This document shows, in pieces, positions 11,655-27,006 of a stretch of 64,000 bases of DNA (positions are counted from its first letter, which is position 1; each line of letters opens with the position of its first letter). Position numbers and translations under genes: made by a program. The notes beneath the pieces were generated by a model. The model searched no databases. It had not been told where the DNA came from and was given only the letters and a program-made list of their open reading frames with translations. Source of the DNA: Todiramphus chloris collaris. Its lineage: Eukaryota; Chordata; Aves; Coraciiformes; Alcedinidae. The stretch is taken from positions 7,457,426 through 7,521,425 of the forward strand of contig JANVCC010000270.1 of assembly GCA_025345505.1 (NCBI GenBank), in the 5' to 3' direction.

Positions 11655-14600
11655 TAAGTGGGGTTATTGTCTGAGTTTTACCTGGAAACAGCTACTCTAA
11701 GGCAACAGCAAAACCCGTCCAATTTAGTATGAATTATGCTACGTTTTAATTCCTAATGCCACTCATTTTGCAGTTGATAATTCTGTGCTTTCATTTCGAA
11801 TTGCAGCAGCACTTGTCAGGTTTAATGCCTCCCTGCCTGACACCCTCAGCTGCACAAAATAAAGCTGTGTAACCTTTGAGAAACAGTAAGCAAAAATAAA
11901 GTTTGAAACCAACATCTTAAAACACTTTTATAGCGAGATATGACTTAGGTTGCCAAAACAAACTGTAGTTTTGTTATTTTCTGACTTTTGAGTACCCAGA
12001 TTTTGTAAAACTGTTGCCTTTAAAAGAAATCATTAGCTATTTACAATAATGCCGTGAAGGACTTAGACGTGGTTTAAAGAACAGAGAGAGAATTTCGCTG
12101 ACCCTCTTTTGGGTCCTCAGTTAAACAGGTCCCCGTGAACAGAGGAGTTCACAGTGCTCGTGGGCTGCGTGGCCTTTCTGGGCACTTACAGCAAATCCAC
12201 TCTCTGCACTTGCTGCACCCGCTCTCACTGTGCCCAAGATCGATGTGTTCCTGAGACAGAGATATAGTACTTTCTAAAGATAAAGGCTGTCTCCAAAGCG
12301 TGTCTCTCTGTGCAGGTCAGCCCTGACTAACAGTTGCTGCCATACACAGTTTCTTCTGCCTTTCTCAACCTGTTCTCACTCAGTTTGGCTCTGCAGTCTT
12401 GAACCTCACGGCTGATGCCTTGATACTATGGGTGTAAATATTTCCACATCCCTCATGCCTTGAAAATAAAGTCTGACCTATTAAGGTTTTCTCTTGGCAA
12501 GGGACAAAAGTGCAACTGGAATCAGCCGCTTGCAATTTTCCCTCTATTAAGCGCTTTCCTTCTCATTGGTATTAAACAAGATCTGGAAAAATAAACGTTG
12601 AAGTGCTGCACAAAGTTTCCTGAAACCCTTGCTGCACATTAATTACCCCAGCACTGATTTAGTGGTGCTCTGCAGCTATTTTGAGACAATATAAAGTACT
12701 GACGAAGACTCTTGGGCTCTAGCCTGGGGGTCTAGTAACCGAGCACAGAGCTGGCTCTGTGCTTTCCGGGGAGGCCCCGATGCTTAGGATTTACTGTGCA
12801 TTGGCCAGCCTGGCACAGTATTTAATGCCCTGGCTCCTGTTCCAGTTCATGAGAATGGGCAGTGTTCGAGGCAGACTTGCCAAACTGCAAGTGGTGCTGG
12901 TAATCCCTGGGCAGGGGAGGCTACAACGCCGGGCTTGGCATCAGCACAGAGGTGAATCCAAGCTTTTGCACTTGACCAAAAGCAAGTAAAAAGTCTGCTG
13001 TCAATGGGCCATGTTTCTCTGTGGAGTGAAAAAATCCCTCTGTACATGACCTAGAATTTGCAGGTAATTTTGAGGGTACCAGACCTGGATGCTCACATAG
13101 TCTTGTAGTGAGGATACTTAAGGAGAGCTTCCAGAAGCTGAAGCTTGCTGTTTAGGCATGCTTACATCCCAGTGCATATATTTCTACTGTCCTTTATTAG
13201 CCGTGGGAGTGTTTATGTTAACATGTGCTTTGGATCTAGACTGTGCCATGGGAATCAATCCCTTGATTGTCCCCACTTGGCACACTTTGTACATGAAGTG
13301 ACCCCAGAGCATCTACACAGGTTGGCTCTCTGGGAACTGAAGCTGAAGGATGCTGCAGGTGCTTCGGTTGCTACAGGGCTCACAGCCTGCGGCACCAGAG
13401 CTCAGCTCCTCTGAAATGAGACCCTCCAGACAATGAGTCACCTGAACGTGGGGTCCTCATCTGCAGCTGCTTTGCCCTTCAGACCCACTTCTGCTGCACC
13501 ACAGCACTTGTGAAGACAGGCAGAGTGGAAATCTCTGACCTTCCTTTGGTGGTTTCTTCAGAGAACAGCACTGGTCAGGCTTGTTTGGTCAGTTCTGCCG
13601 GTGTGGAATCCAGTCCATTCTGCACAGGGCTCAGCTGGGTCAGCCTGTCCTGCCTCTGCGGACGGGGAGGAAAACACCCAAGGGAAACCCTTTGGGTGGT
13701 CCTGCCCCAGAGCACAGTGAGATGCGATCCTTCTCCCTGCTTAAGGTCTTGACTGGTAATGTCCATTTTCACCAGTCCTTTTTTTCCTGGCTTAAGGCAT
13801 TTCAAACAGCTCTTATGAAACTGTAAGTGAGCACCAAAGAAAAAAAAAAAGAAGCACAAGTAATAGATTTAAACACTTCTTTAGAAATTTTTTTTAGGGT
13901 CTACTTAAAGTATGTTGCATCCTTAATGGAGTTGGGTGGGAAATAATTTTCTGCTGTGTTTTGTGCAGAAAACTTCAGACTTAAAAAAAAGAGATCTCAA
14001 TAATGTGAGGAAAACAACCCTTCTAAACACATTTTTGAATTAAATACACCAAAACATTTTCAGATTCCCAAAGGCTTTGCTCTCAGTCATTCTTCTGTTA
14101 TAGCAAAATACACAACTGAAAAAAAATTAAACCAAAATTCAAAATATTAATTAGACAGCTTCACCAGCTTGGAATTACTATTTTTATTTTTTCATAATAG
14201 GAAATGGTGATCATTACTCTGAAAACTATTTAATTAACCAGTTAGTCTATAACATGACTTGCCGAGCTACGTGGGCTTAGACACAACAAATACTGAATGT
14301 CAGAACGATTCTTCTTTCTTGATTTTCCTCTTTCTGGATGCTTTGTCCAGGTGGGATTGGAGAACTCTGAACGTTTTCCTGGTGTTGCTGGGTGATTGGG
14401 TGGCTGGATAATGGGAATGTTACCTGTGTCCTCGTGTGACACCTGCAGCGTGGGTGGGTGGGATGCTGTCTGAAAGCATGTGAGATACCTGCCTGCATAA
14501 CTTAGCAAAGGGCAGATAGACCTGAGTGTCGTTATCTGCCTGGTAAGTCCCAGACAAAAATCTGTCAGTCCTATGAAACCAATTTTAAAGATGAGTGTCA

Positions 14601-17600
14601 GATTATATTCTGTGGTCTGCAAGTTCAGTGAGTGTGTCGGGCTGGGCTGTCTGGGAGGAAGAAAGGAGGCAAGAAAATACTCCTATACATCAGTCTTTTG
14701 CATTGCATGCAGAATACTAAAAAAAAAATATCACTTCAGGCTAAGAAAGAAACTTCAGTTGCTGGGTGCTGTGCACAGGGTGAGTGTTTGCTTCTTCTCC
14801 AGGCCCTGGTCCTGTGACAAAAGCTCTAATTGGACTTGAGCAACTTTTTTGTTTGTGGTTTCGTGTTCAAGTGCAGTTTGGCACTGGTACGCGGACAGGG
14901 CAGGAATGAGGAAGGCAACAACTTGAGACCTTTGGGGAACCCCTGCTCGCAACGTTTCTCAAATAACTTCCAGGATTGTTTTCATGCTCGGCTACCGTTT
15001 TTATTTCCAACTGGGTTTTTTTTTTTTAAAGGACCACTGAGTAGAAAAGATTTAATTATTAGCTCTTCCAGCTAACTTAAGTGACATTGTCAACTGGTGA
15101 AAGTAGGGTTTTCTTTCTTGTTATCAGCGCAAGGGAGTGTTAAAGAGCAGTGCAGTATTGACTTTGTTTATCTGCTGGGAGCACATGCAGAGGGCCGGTT
15201 CAAATCACAGACTCCTACAGTTTGCAGCAAGTGTTTATACCAGCAAATTCCAGCTGACAGATCAATGATTTGTCTGTTCAAGAGAGGCTTTTAGAATCAC
15301 TTTCTTTACTCACAAGCAGAGTTTAGGTTGTCTCGCATGTGCACTTGTGACGTGGTGGAGTTTCTCAGGATGCTTTGCCAGCGGTGCCGCATTGAAGGTG
15401 GAAAACAAGCGCAGACAAACGACTTGGAGACAGTGACTGGGAAGTTCAAGGACTTTTTTTCAGTTAAATCCAGGTTTTGATGGCAGCGTTACACATCCAC
15501 AGTGAGCCATAGAGACTGTTAGCACCCACAGCTGTTAATGCCTTTGCGTGTGTGTTTGTGTTCACGCTAATTCTCCCCAGGCAAAAAACTGTGGTCTGTA
15601 GTTGCCAGAGCAACACTAACACTGCACTCAGTGCATGGGTGGGTTTTGCCTCTTTCATGCAAGTATGTTGAAAGTGTAGGCATATTGCTGTGGGATGTTG
15701 TGAAATATGATAGACTCTTGAGAGAGGAAACATTTGTTTGCTTTTTATTCAGAGAATGGCATTTCAATTTTGTGTTACCTTTATTGCTGCTTCTCTTGTC
15801 AGGGTGCTGGTTCCCAGTTGCAAATGTAACATCGCAGAGAGGAAAATGGGCTCAGCAGTCTGGAAAGACCAAAGTTGTAGAGGTGTTCTTCTGCTGCTAA
15901 CCAGTAAATAAAATGTGGATTAGAACAAAGAATGGTCCAGGGCAGAGGGAAAGAGGTGGCATAATTATGTTTCTGTCCCATTGCCAATCGAAAGATGAGC
16001 GTCGCTGCTCTTTGTCATGAAGCCAGAATGAAAATACAAGCAAGGTAGAAGAGAAAAAATTACATGGTAGACTTCTTAAACATGCAAGTGAAGGAACTAG
16101 GTTGTTTGCTTCAGAAATGTGTTTGTTAAGAGACCATGGTGAAAGTATTTGTGAGCAGCATAAAGGTAAAAGATATCAGACTTCTCTCTCTGTCTCCCAG
16201 TGTCTCTCCACACGAGGAGAAAAACATGGTAGAGTTGGAAGGCTGCAGATTTAGCAGCGATGAACGTGGTCTTTTTCATGCAGTCCAGAACTGGACTGTG
16301 AAACGCATTGGAACAGGAGGATGCTCGGGTCAAGAACCTGGCCAGAGCCAGCATGGACTTACATGTTTATATGGAAATGGTGAATATCTAGACTAAGGTA
16401 CTTAATAGCTTAAAAGGGAAAGCTTTTGGAAATACATACTCTTGCTGGCTCCTCTCAGGGCCAGTCCCCTCTGCAGGCACTGGTTTCTATCTTGGTTGTT
16501 CTCTTACTTGTCTGATCTGATTTTTAACTGTTGGGGTATTTTTTTTGTCTGTATGCTGAGCATTTACTCTCTGTTCAGTTCATGCTGTGTGTTTTTAATG
16601 CTGTGTTTAGGAGTTCTGTGATTTGCATGTTCTCTTTGAAGACACTGCATCAGCAGGTGTCTGCTCTAGTCTCCCATCATCCTTTGATAGAGTTCTGACA
16701 TCTTGATAAGCAGCCTGTTATCTATTTATCAATCATACATTTTACGTGTGCCATTTCCTCAGTTGCCTAACTATCTCAGTCATGCTTCCTGTTTGTCTTG
16801 GCCTGGATAGAGTGTGTCAGGGTTTTAAATGATTATTAGGAGAAAATTGATTCTGCCTCCTCCTTTTCCTTTTTCTCTGATGCTTCAGTTTTTGATCATG
16901 GTCTCTAATAAGGGCAACATACCAGACCAGTTTAGAAGATGCTAAATGGCAGATTTGCCTCTGATTCCTCTGTCTAAGACCAGGATTTTCCAATTGCTTG
17001 GACAATTTCCACCTATAAAACGGTGAGCTCACTCATTTGCTGGCAGGTGGAACTACTGGCTTGTGCCCTGAAGAGACTTTGAGCAGTCAGTGGGGACCCA
17101 GGTCCCTGATCATCCCCTTCCATGTATCCTCTTCCTCATCCTTTACACAATATGTGCTGCTTGTTGCTCGGTTGCCTTCCAGCATCAGGGAAGGTGAAAT
17201 ACTACAACACTCTGCACTTTAGTGCTGTAACAGTGGGAAAAACTCCATGTGCAGTTTGAAATATCTCAAGTTTGCTACAAATCAAACCTGAAATGCTTTC
17301 TCAAAGCGCTTCTGAGATAGGCAGATGTTAGTGGTATGAAACCTGGTGATAGAAAGAGAGGTGAAAATAAAGTTTTCAAGCCAGCCTTGTAGGTCATGCA
17401 ATGTCCCGGTTCTTTTAAAGCATGGGGTTTTTTAGGCTTCATGTGTGAAGGGCTTGTTTGAACACAAAGTTGTAACTATTTATGCACCTTAAGGGATTGC
17501 AGAGTTTCTTTTCCCTGGCTATATTCAAGTTCATAGGGTGTTCTGAGAAGAGCTTGCTTGGAGTTTCTGGAATTGTGTTGCTGTACTTTGTTTCTTGGAC

Positions 17601-20600
17601 AATACGTTGCCTGTCACTGCATCATAGGAGCATCACTGTAATCATTCTAAAATGTAAAAGCATTCTTTTCTCTTTTTCCAGGCTGTTAAAAGGGAAAAAA
17701 TCAGCCTGATTCCTGTTGCATAATGATTGCTGTCCTTTGTAAAGGAAGGCAAGTTAAGTTTCTGCTGTTGCTGATTCATAAGCATGGCAAGAATATGCCT
17801 GGGGAAAAATAAAAAACTGTGGTTAAGTAATACTAACGTGGGTGGATTTTTTTTTCCTCCTGATACAGCATTTATCTTCGGAAAATATCAGTTAATAAAG
17901 TTCTGCTGTACTGGATGGGACTCTAGTGGGGGATATATAAAGAAGTCAACAGGCTTTTAAAGAGGCAAGGAAATGAAATCCTTTTTCCTCAAAGATAGTT
18001 TAGTGCTAATGAAATTAATTTATAGCAAAACCCAAGTATCTCCTCTTTTTTTTTATTGTTTACTTTACATTTCTTTATGCCTATTCACTGACACTTGCTC
18101 GTGCTGTGTTGTTTTAGTTTTTGTTTTGATTCGGTTGCTAAGCTTGAAAGCTAGGAAATCTTTTCTTTTTTTTTTAGGAGTTAACCCATCCAGAGCATGA
18201 CTTTTTGAAAAGGTACTGAGGATTTCCAGATATTTGAGTTTAGTGGCGGCTGAGATGTTTGCCTTGTGCTGAGTCCTGAGTGCTTGCCATCTCCAAGTCC
18301 CTTGTTTTCAGTGGTGTCTGAAGTTGAATGCCTAAAATTAGACGCGCTCCAAAGTTCAGCTTCCAGAGATGCTTGCTGCAGATGTAAGGTGCTTGTAACG
18401 CAGGCGTGACTGAAGAGCTGGGGCTGTGTTCTCGTCTCCTTGCGTGGTTCAAGATCCAAAATAAATGAGCATAGAGTGAGCATGCAGCAAATTCTGAGCA
18501 GAAATAAGGAAGGAAAAACCAGCCACAACAGGGTATTGTTGCTGTACACGTTTCGTTGGTGGCTTCTCTTCCTGCCAGCCTTCTGAAGGGACTAAAAATA
18601 AGTCTGTAGCCCACATGAATGAAGGTTAGATAAACATATCTTACAATAAACAGCACAGAGCAATAATTTGACTTTTCAAGTGTGGAACAATAGGGAAGAG
18701 CAGTACTTTATGAGTGTGAAATCTCATGATTATGAAAGGGAGTATCTGAGTTGGCAGTGCTAATGCTACACAGTCACCGTTATCGCCAAGGAATGAAACA
18801 AAGATAATTATGCTCGAATTAAAACCACAAACAGACAACACAGCTCTTTGGAAATGGGCTGAAAAATGAAGGAAAAGAGCAAGCTAGAAAATTTGCTTGC
18901 CAGCAGAATCAAGGGCCACGGCAGGAACGGGGGACTCTGCAAGCAACTGCAGAATGTAAAGTTTTTGTTTTCTACAGAACCAAAGAGAGTGAATTACAAA
19001 CTGTTATGTTTGCAAGGATAATTGCCAAAATATAAAGAGAAAATGTGATTTTCACAGTTAAATGACTCAGACTGAAGTTTACTACTAAAAAATGGTGGTT
19101 CTGAGTATATTCCCTCTCCTTGTGCCATGCTTCTTTTTCTTCTCTTATGAAAAATCTCCCCTGTGCATCTGCAAGGGTTGAGCTGACTAAAAATTAACTC
19201 TACAAAAACCAATAATAAAAATCCAAGCAGATTCACTGCAGATTTTGCCTGGCCTTTACTGATGGCTTCCCCAAATCTTGTGTGGCCTCCTATGCCTGTG
19301 AGAATGTAGCACGTTGAAAGGTAGCTGGGAATATTTTCTGTGCCTCTTTTAGCGAGTTCTGTGGCTCGGCAGTGTTGGAAAGGGTCCAGCAGCACCCTGA
19401 GATCTGTGCCCAGTAATTCGCTAGTTGAGATACTGGTTAGAAGAACATCGATCTTCACCTCTCCGTGTTGAAGTACCCAGAAGAGATGTTTTTAAGCTCA
19501 ACTAAAAGCATTTTCTTTGTCGTTCACAAGGGTTTTCCTTCTCCTCTTCCGCCAGTGATGTTACTGGGTGTTTTGGAGATGCAAAACTGCTTAGAGAAGG
19601 AAGAGGACAGGAAGAACTGAGGTTTGCAGCACCTGCCTACAGAAGCTGGGTGTGTGTGAGTACACCCATCACGCAGGAGCCTTGTTACCCGACAACTCCT
19701 CCACACCTACCTGGCAGTAAATATACTAGGAATTTGGTTTTTTACAAGTGCCTCCTGATTGGCACTTTTTTATTTCTTTCTCCCCACCCCATCTCTCTCT
19801 CAGGGACTTGAAGTGGGCTTAGTTTGTTGCAGAATAACAACTTTTGGGATATGATGCTACTTTACAGTGTCTAGGTGGTAAACCAAGGCGTGGAGCACCA
19901 GGAACTACAGGTTATTTTTGAAAATTTCATCTCTGACAACTAAAGGGAAATCCAATTTCACAGTCCAGGGATTCCTTTTTTGCTCCTGTTAAAGTGAATA
20001 TGTGTAGTACAGGTACTGTTTATCTTTGTATGTCTGCAGGGTACATTTCTAAATCTAAACTTACCTAGATTACTTTTGTAGTAGAAGTACCTGGTTTAGA
20101 CTTGTTTTTTACAATTAGATGAATTGCATCTTGGAACTGCCTTTTTTCCCCCGTTGGCATGAGAAGAAATGTAGACGGACTAGTTCAGGTATTGACATCA
20201 GTGTTAGGTCAGATAAATTCTACCCTTTCATCTAGCAAAATCCTTGCATACATTTTTTAAGCATGTCCTAATATGCTGATTATTACAGTGCCCTCGTTTT
20301 AAGTTGCAATGAGCATGATTGAGTGTTTAAATACAGGATGTTCCAGATTTTCAGTATGTAAGGGCCTAATAAATTCTTCTGTAATGCCATTGTCTTGTCT
20401 GAAAGCTTTAGTCTTTGAGCTACTTAATTCCAAGGATAATGTGCCTAAACTTAACACAGTGCTGACAGTTTCTGCAGTGGGGAAAACAAGCTCAACTTTC
20501 TTTTGGCTTAGAATAACTTGTGAGTTGTCACTTTTTTTCCCTTACCAACGTTTGTTCCTTTCTGTTGCATGCACTTACTGGGATACCACTGGGATGATGT

Positions 20601-23600
20601 GAACAAAACTGCTGTCTGTATTGGGGTGTATTTTTAAAGACCACTGACACATTTTCCTGTAGAAAAGGATGCGAAAATAGAATTGCACAGACCTTGCAAC
20701 AGCAGCAACGGGGCAGGTCACTTGAGATGTGCCAGTGCCCGTTCTAGTGAAGGATGGCACTTAAACCTACTGTTGTGTTTTGAACTTGGTGAATATGTAC
20801 AGATGCTGGGCTTTCATGTGGCCTGAAAGAGAAGCGTGTTTCTGACTCGGGACTTCAGAAAGATTGCTGTAAGGATCCTGCCCTTCCTATGTTCGTGCAG
20901 CTCCCAGTGGCATCTGGGGGAAGTGATGTACATTGAAGCCATAGAAAGCTGGGCCGGCACCGTGGCTGGGTGCACACACCTTTGTGTTGTTTGCAGTTTG
21001 AATAGATCAACTCTGTGCTTATGTCAGTCACACAGGCACAGTGAAGAGATGCTTGACTTGCTGTGCCCTGTTCTAAGATTTTAAACATGAAACCTTTAAA
21101 TCTGGGGGGAATACTGCAGATCTGTGATGCTATTCTCAGCGCTGCTGCTTTGAAGTTAGGTACTGAAGAACACTGAAGTAGAAACCAGGCTGAGCTCTCT
21201 GGAGCATACCAGATGAAACCTGTCCTGGTCCTGCTTCGTTTTTTTTGGCTGACCCACTGTCTATGGCAGATGAGGTGATGGTGTTGGGGAGCAGGGGCTG
21301 GACAACGCTCTTGAGAGGTTGTGTCAGAATAATTGGGGTTTGGGTGCAACTGTCAGGTCTGAAAAGACCACTTGCGAACAGTATCTTATTATCCAAGAAT
21401 TAATTTCTGAGAAAAAGGTGGGTAACTTGTGTATTTAACTAATGATTATGAAAACAAAGGCTCTAAGCTCCAGTTAAGTGCCTCAGCCCCAGAGGTGTCA
21501 AAGAGAGGGGAAGCATTCCTGTGGTGTTCCATCATGGGGTGGGCAGAGCTCTTCTTGCAGTTCTAGGGACTTCCAGAGAAGGCTTTGCAGGCACTCAAGT
21601 CTCTGCTTTGTTGTGTTTTACTCTCATGGAGCTGTTGTTTTCCTTGTTTCTATTCATTTTCACTTCAGTATCTGGCTCCTAACTTTATGTAAGTTTAATA
21701 CTGGTCTTCTGAGTAGACCCTTTGAGAAGAGCTGGAGCGATGGAGCAATGTGATGATAAGGTCAGCCTGTTCCCTCTGCAACTGTATGTATCTACACATT
21801 GGCAGGGAGGGTAGGTGGTACAAGATGCCATCTTTCCTACTAGAAGTACAGATCCCAATGACTTCCTACTTTGCATGGAAGCCTTTGGAAAATCAAAGCT
21901 GGTAGTCCTGGTGGTGTTGGTTTTTTGTGGTTTTCTTCCTGTCAAAATTCCCATTTGGATAATGACATTTCACTCCTTTTTTTCCTTTTAAATATTCTCT
22001 ATACTCAAACCTGCTGGCTGTAGTTCTGCCTTTAGAGATGTCTGCTGTGTTATACCATGAGATATTATACCTGCACAGAGGTATCTCAAATTATTCTTTT
22101 TAAAGTACTCTTTTTGGGTTGAAGGTGCTATAATTAGTGTGCTACCTCACTGCTGAGTAGTCTGAAGAAACGAGGCAGCTCTTTAACAAACTAAAGGCAT
22201 CTGGTTTAAGAAAACCCACTCGAATGGCTAAAGGCAACAGCTTGTTTGATTTTCCTGCTGCTTCTGTTACAGGTAGGAATTATTTTGGGTACAAGGGAAT
22301 GTCATCATGCCGTGTTTTGGCACTGCACACTGAGAGAGCTGTAATTACTGAGTTACAGGTAGTGGCAGAACATTGCTGCACATAAACGATGACTACTGAA
22401 ACATCTGTTCAACATACAGAGTCATTCCAGTTCAATGGAAGAGCTGCTGACAGCAAGCTAAGGTTGTATTTGGATCGGGTCCACACTTTATCAGTCATCA
22501 AAGGTGAATGTACGGGTGTGTGACTTAGCATTGTGATGTAGATTTGGCTTCTTAAGCTTTCTTTTGACTTAAACGTTTTTCTTTTAAAATGTCTGATGAG
22601 TAAGGGTTTAATCTGTTCTGTGGCTATATTTGTGTGTCCTGCTAGTGATTATTCTGCTAGTGGCTTCATAGAGGTAATCCAGAAAGAACATCTGTTTCAC
22701 GTTTATAGTTTAAATTGTGGAAGGCTATTTGACCCCGTAAGCAGGGAGACAGCAGGATTTACCCAGGAAAACAGCACAACAGGCCAAAATACTGTCAATT
22801 TGGCATATTCTGCTTTACCAACTTCGTATTCTGCACGCAGCAGCAGGAAAAAAAGCCAGGGCTGTGAGAACCCAGCGCTGCTTCTGAAGAGGACAATAAT
22901 CTTACACTAGTCGTGCATATACGCTTCTCTTTCTCCCATGAGAGAAATTCTATTTTAAAACCTTTACTTCTAACCCCTCAAAATCTTCCGCAGGAGTCCT
23001 ACAGCACAGAGTCAGCGGGGGGACTTGTTTCAGCACAGTGGAGCTGTGACTTCTCTGTAGTCATATCAGTATTTCCCCAGTGTAAATGAATTTGTCTCTG
23101 CTTTGATCCACGGTGTTAGCAACTCACTGCGCCTGGCTGCAGGCAGAAAATGCAGCATCTTCCAAGTGACAGGCAAACCTGATCTCTTCCCAAATGCCTG
23201 TTTGTGCTGGCACGCGGGGCACTGAGTTCTGTGCAAAGCAATACCACTGTGGGCAATCAGGGGAGCTGCACAGATGATGTTAAGGGAATAACTTCTCCTT
23301 TGTGGAATCCCAAGTCAAAATTCTAGCAGTGGGAAACTCACCTTCTTTTTGGGGGTGTTTGTCACATCCCTGCATAGAGTTAAGTGATTTCTGCAGAGTG
23401 TTTGTCCTTACGGTTCATACAAATAGTCTGGAAGACAAAAATATTTTGAAAAATTACAGAAAGTATCAGATATCTTTGAGATGACCTGATTAAAGAATAT
23501 TCCATCTCTCATTCTTAACACACCCATTTGGAACATCACAGTGTGGATATTGTGAAATGCTATCGTAGCAGCAGGTCTATTTTTCAACATCAAAGCAGAA

Positions 23601-26600
23601 ATGTCTTCAGCACAGTGAACTTAAACATGTTATTTGCCAGGTGTCTTTGGTTATACATGCAAAATAATCTTTTAAACAGAGAAAACAAGTTCTAGCACTT
23701 CCGTAGTTCCAGCCTTATTCTTTGCAAGAAGGACAACACCCTGGACGATGGGGCCAATCTCTGGCAAAGTGGAATGGTTTATTATGGCATCCCCTTGCCA
23801 AAGTACTACCCGAGCACTGCTGGACTCCACAGACAGTGGTTTGACTTGAGAAGGAGTTCCTGTCAGTAGTTTCTGTTAACATGGTTTGTTCCTTACGCTT
23901 TTCCAAATACTCAAAACAGATGTTTGGTGGATCTGTGGTAAGTTGGGGAATAGAAGAGAAAATCTAATTTACCAGATAAAACCCTTGAGGCAGCCTCCTA
24001 AACGAATGCTCAGTAGCTCATTAGTAGAGAGCAGCAAATAGAGAGCATCTTGATCATGGGCTACCACTTCATCTTTACACTAAGCCTCCATGAGAGCCCC
24101 CTGCTCATACACTTTCTTTTGTCCAGCAGATGAAATGCAGATTTAAAGCCTTATTCTCTCATTTGCCTGCTAAGCGCAGGGCCTGGAGTAAAAGTAGAGG
24201 CATTTTCTGCTCTGTCTGTGACCTGAGGACATTCTGCATCATCTCCTGCACGCTGAACTAGGCACGGACCTGGATGCTAGCTGGGAATATTCTGGAAGGC
24301 TGGCTGTGCTGTAACACACTCGTACCTCTGTCTGAGAAGGTGTCTGAAAGTGCAACATGCCTGCTTTTTGTCCAGAGGCTGTGTGTTGGGGGGCACACAT
24401 CAGCACCTTGTCATTCACCAAGTGACAAGTTAGCAGTGTGATTTCTCATAGTGGTTTTCATAGGTACTGAACTGTAGCATTCACTGGAATTTTGCTTACA
24501 GGGGACTGGCTGGTTTGGGTAAGGGACTTAATTGCCATCGAGAGTTCGGAGAAAATTCCGTGGTCCATTTGTTACATCCTCCTAGATTTTTGGAAAGTGA
24601 GATCAGTTTTCCTGCTAGTATAAGGGAGGGAAAAAAAGTAGTAAAGGAGAAGCAAAGTATTTTTGTGGTCAAAACAGAACACGGGATTTTTCTTCCTGAT
24701 ACTTAACTGTAAGGAAATGTGAAGAGCACTAAAAGAACAGACTGCATGCTTAATCTTATTTCTTATCCCTTTCCAGAGTGTGATCTAATAACTCTCAAAT
24801 GTCTATCACCACCTCTTTAAACAGGGAGATCAGCAGATGCAAGGCTTGTGGGATGAGGGGAATAGAAACTTCCTGAAGTGTGTGATTAGTAGCTAACCCT
24901 GAAGTAGCTAAGTGGTGAGCAGAGTTGTTTGTGATGATTGGTGGAAGGCTATAAAGCCAGGTTTTGCTTCCTCTTGTATTTTCAATTTCCCATCTCAAGA
25001 ACTAGTTCTAGCTGGGAAAAACACTTTCCATTTTCTGTGTGTAAGATACTTTGGAGGGGGGGGTTCAGTCATAGGACAAACGGTGATAGATATTCCCACT
25101 CTGTTACTGGCAATAGCCTCGTGTCCTCCAAATGCTGAGATTTTGAGAGACACGTATTAAATGCCAGATATTTGGAACTTTTATTTTGTGACTTGCCAAC
25201 TGGCTGTTGCTCTTAAAAGTGCCCACCTGCAGATGGTTAATGGACCCAGTAAAAGATAGACCAAAAAGGTTTGTGTTTTTCCTCTGTGAGTGGTTAGAAA
25301 GTTGAAGAGCAGACTTTCCCAGCTGCCTGTTGATGGAGATGACTGGAAAGGTGACTCCAGATGCCTAGGAATTAGTGCTTCCCCTTCCTGCAGCACCAGT
25401 CCAACGTTTGCCAAGTTGCTTTCACACTGCTGAAAATGGGAGAAGGTGCAAAGGCTTGAGGGAGATGGAACTAACCTTTTATGTGTTTTGAGGTCTTTGC
25501 TTTAGCAAAACAGTATATGGGGATCTTGAAACCATTCTGCTTGGTTAGTCTTGTGTCAATACCATAGCTGCTGGGTTGGTTGGTTTGACCGGACTGCCAG
25601 CTTTGTATAAAACTCAGATTTGCACTCTAAACATCACGTTGAGTTATTGTTACACCAGAATTTGAACAGGTAAAGGAAGAACTAGTCTGTTGGTTTTTCT
25701 TGTTCATACCTGGTGTTTACATACTCTGGATCCCTCTGGCCTTTTAAAGTCGAGACTATTAGATATTGCCAGGTTAAGGAATTCTTTAATAGTAACAACT
25801 ATCAACATGGTTGGGCTGGAGCTGTTCCAAATGCTCTCTCTCTCTGGAAGTGCAGGTATCTTGTTTTTGCATTGAAGGCTGTCTTCAGCTGGCTGTGACT
25901 CAGGTACGAGTCTTGCAGCTGTTAGTGCAGGATGCTGTGATGAGACTGCCTCTCTGCCTTCCAGTGTTTAATCATGGAAAAGGAAAGGAAGATAGTGTGT
26001 TGTTTTGGCAAGGTATCATGCGCTCCGATTCCTGATCTCATTACATCTTCTCACTAGAGCCTGGAAGAAAATGACTGTGAAAAGCAAAGGTGTTTCTTCT
26101 CTGCTAGCAAAGTTGAAACCAGATGTGAAAAAATTCTGGTGGCAGCACTAAATAGATGTGACTAGCTAAAAAAACATGGGTTAAATGACTTACAATGAAT
26201 GGTCAGAATGAGAAGGGTTAATTCTCATAGAATTTCTATTCCCATGTTATTTTTGTGTGGGCACCATTCATTAGTGTTCAGAAGCCTGCAATTTACTGTT
26301 TACAAAGTGTTTTTAGCAACAGTGGAAATAACCAAAAAGGATTAATATGAAACCTTTCCCCTTTGGGAAGGGGAGGAAACTGTGACTGTTGCTTCACTTG
26401 TGATGCAGGGCAACATTTCTGAAAATCTTAGGGATCTGCTTACTTAGGTGCCTTAAATATGTAGAGTGAAGAATGAAATTCATCTTAAGTGCAATGTAGT
26501 AAAGTCACTGTCATATGTCAGGCTTTGTGTGTATGCATGTGAATGCTGCATGTGTTTAAAGTGTTAACATTTAAATAATTAAACAGAGGTGGTAGTCCCA

Positions 26601-26993
26601 TGAAAAGCTATCGTACCCCTCTGTGACTCTGCGGAGAACAGACCAGAACTGCTCTGGTACCAAAGTTAGTGCTCAGTTTTGAACACAGTTCAGCCTGCCA
26701 GGCAGAGAAAAAATTTCTTAGTGTTTGGAAAGGAGCTCCTCAGCTTTACTGGTGTCTTGACATTTGTCTTTCATTCCCCAAACCAAGGAACAACCAACCT
26801 CCCTCCCTCTCTGTGTGACAGGTTATAGTTAAGATGTGACCTGGTTTATTCACGCTTTCAGTTTTGGCTCAGGTAAACCCAGAAGAGATTGAACTGCAGA
26901 ATTGTTCTGAAATTACTTAGCACCTCTAAAAGTCAGGCTTGCTGTAAACTATGGGCCAGAACGTGCAGTCACGTTGTTTGTGTTACTGTAAAT

Positions 26994-27006
26994 ACACACA
27001 CACACA
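26994..27006. repeat. short CA run
   Basis: About six CA dinucleotides in intron 1. Confidence 0.8.
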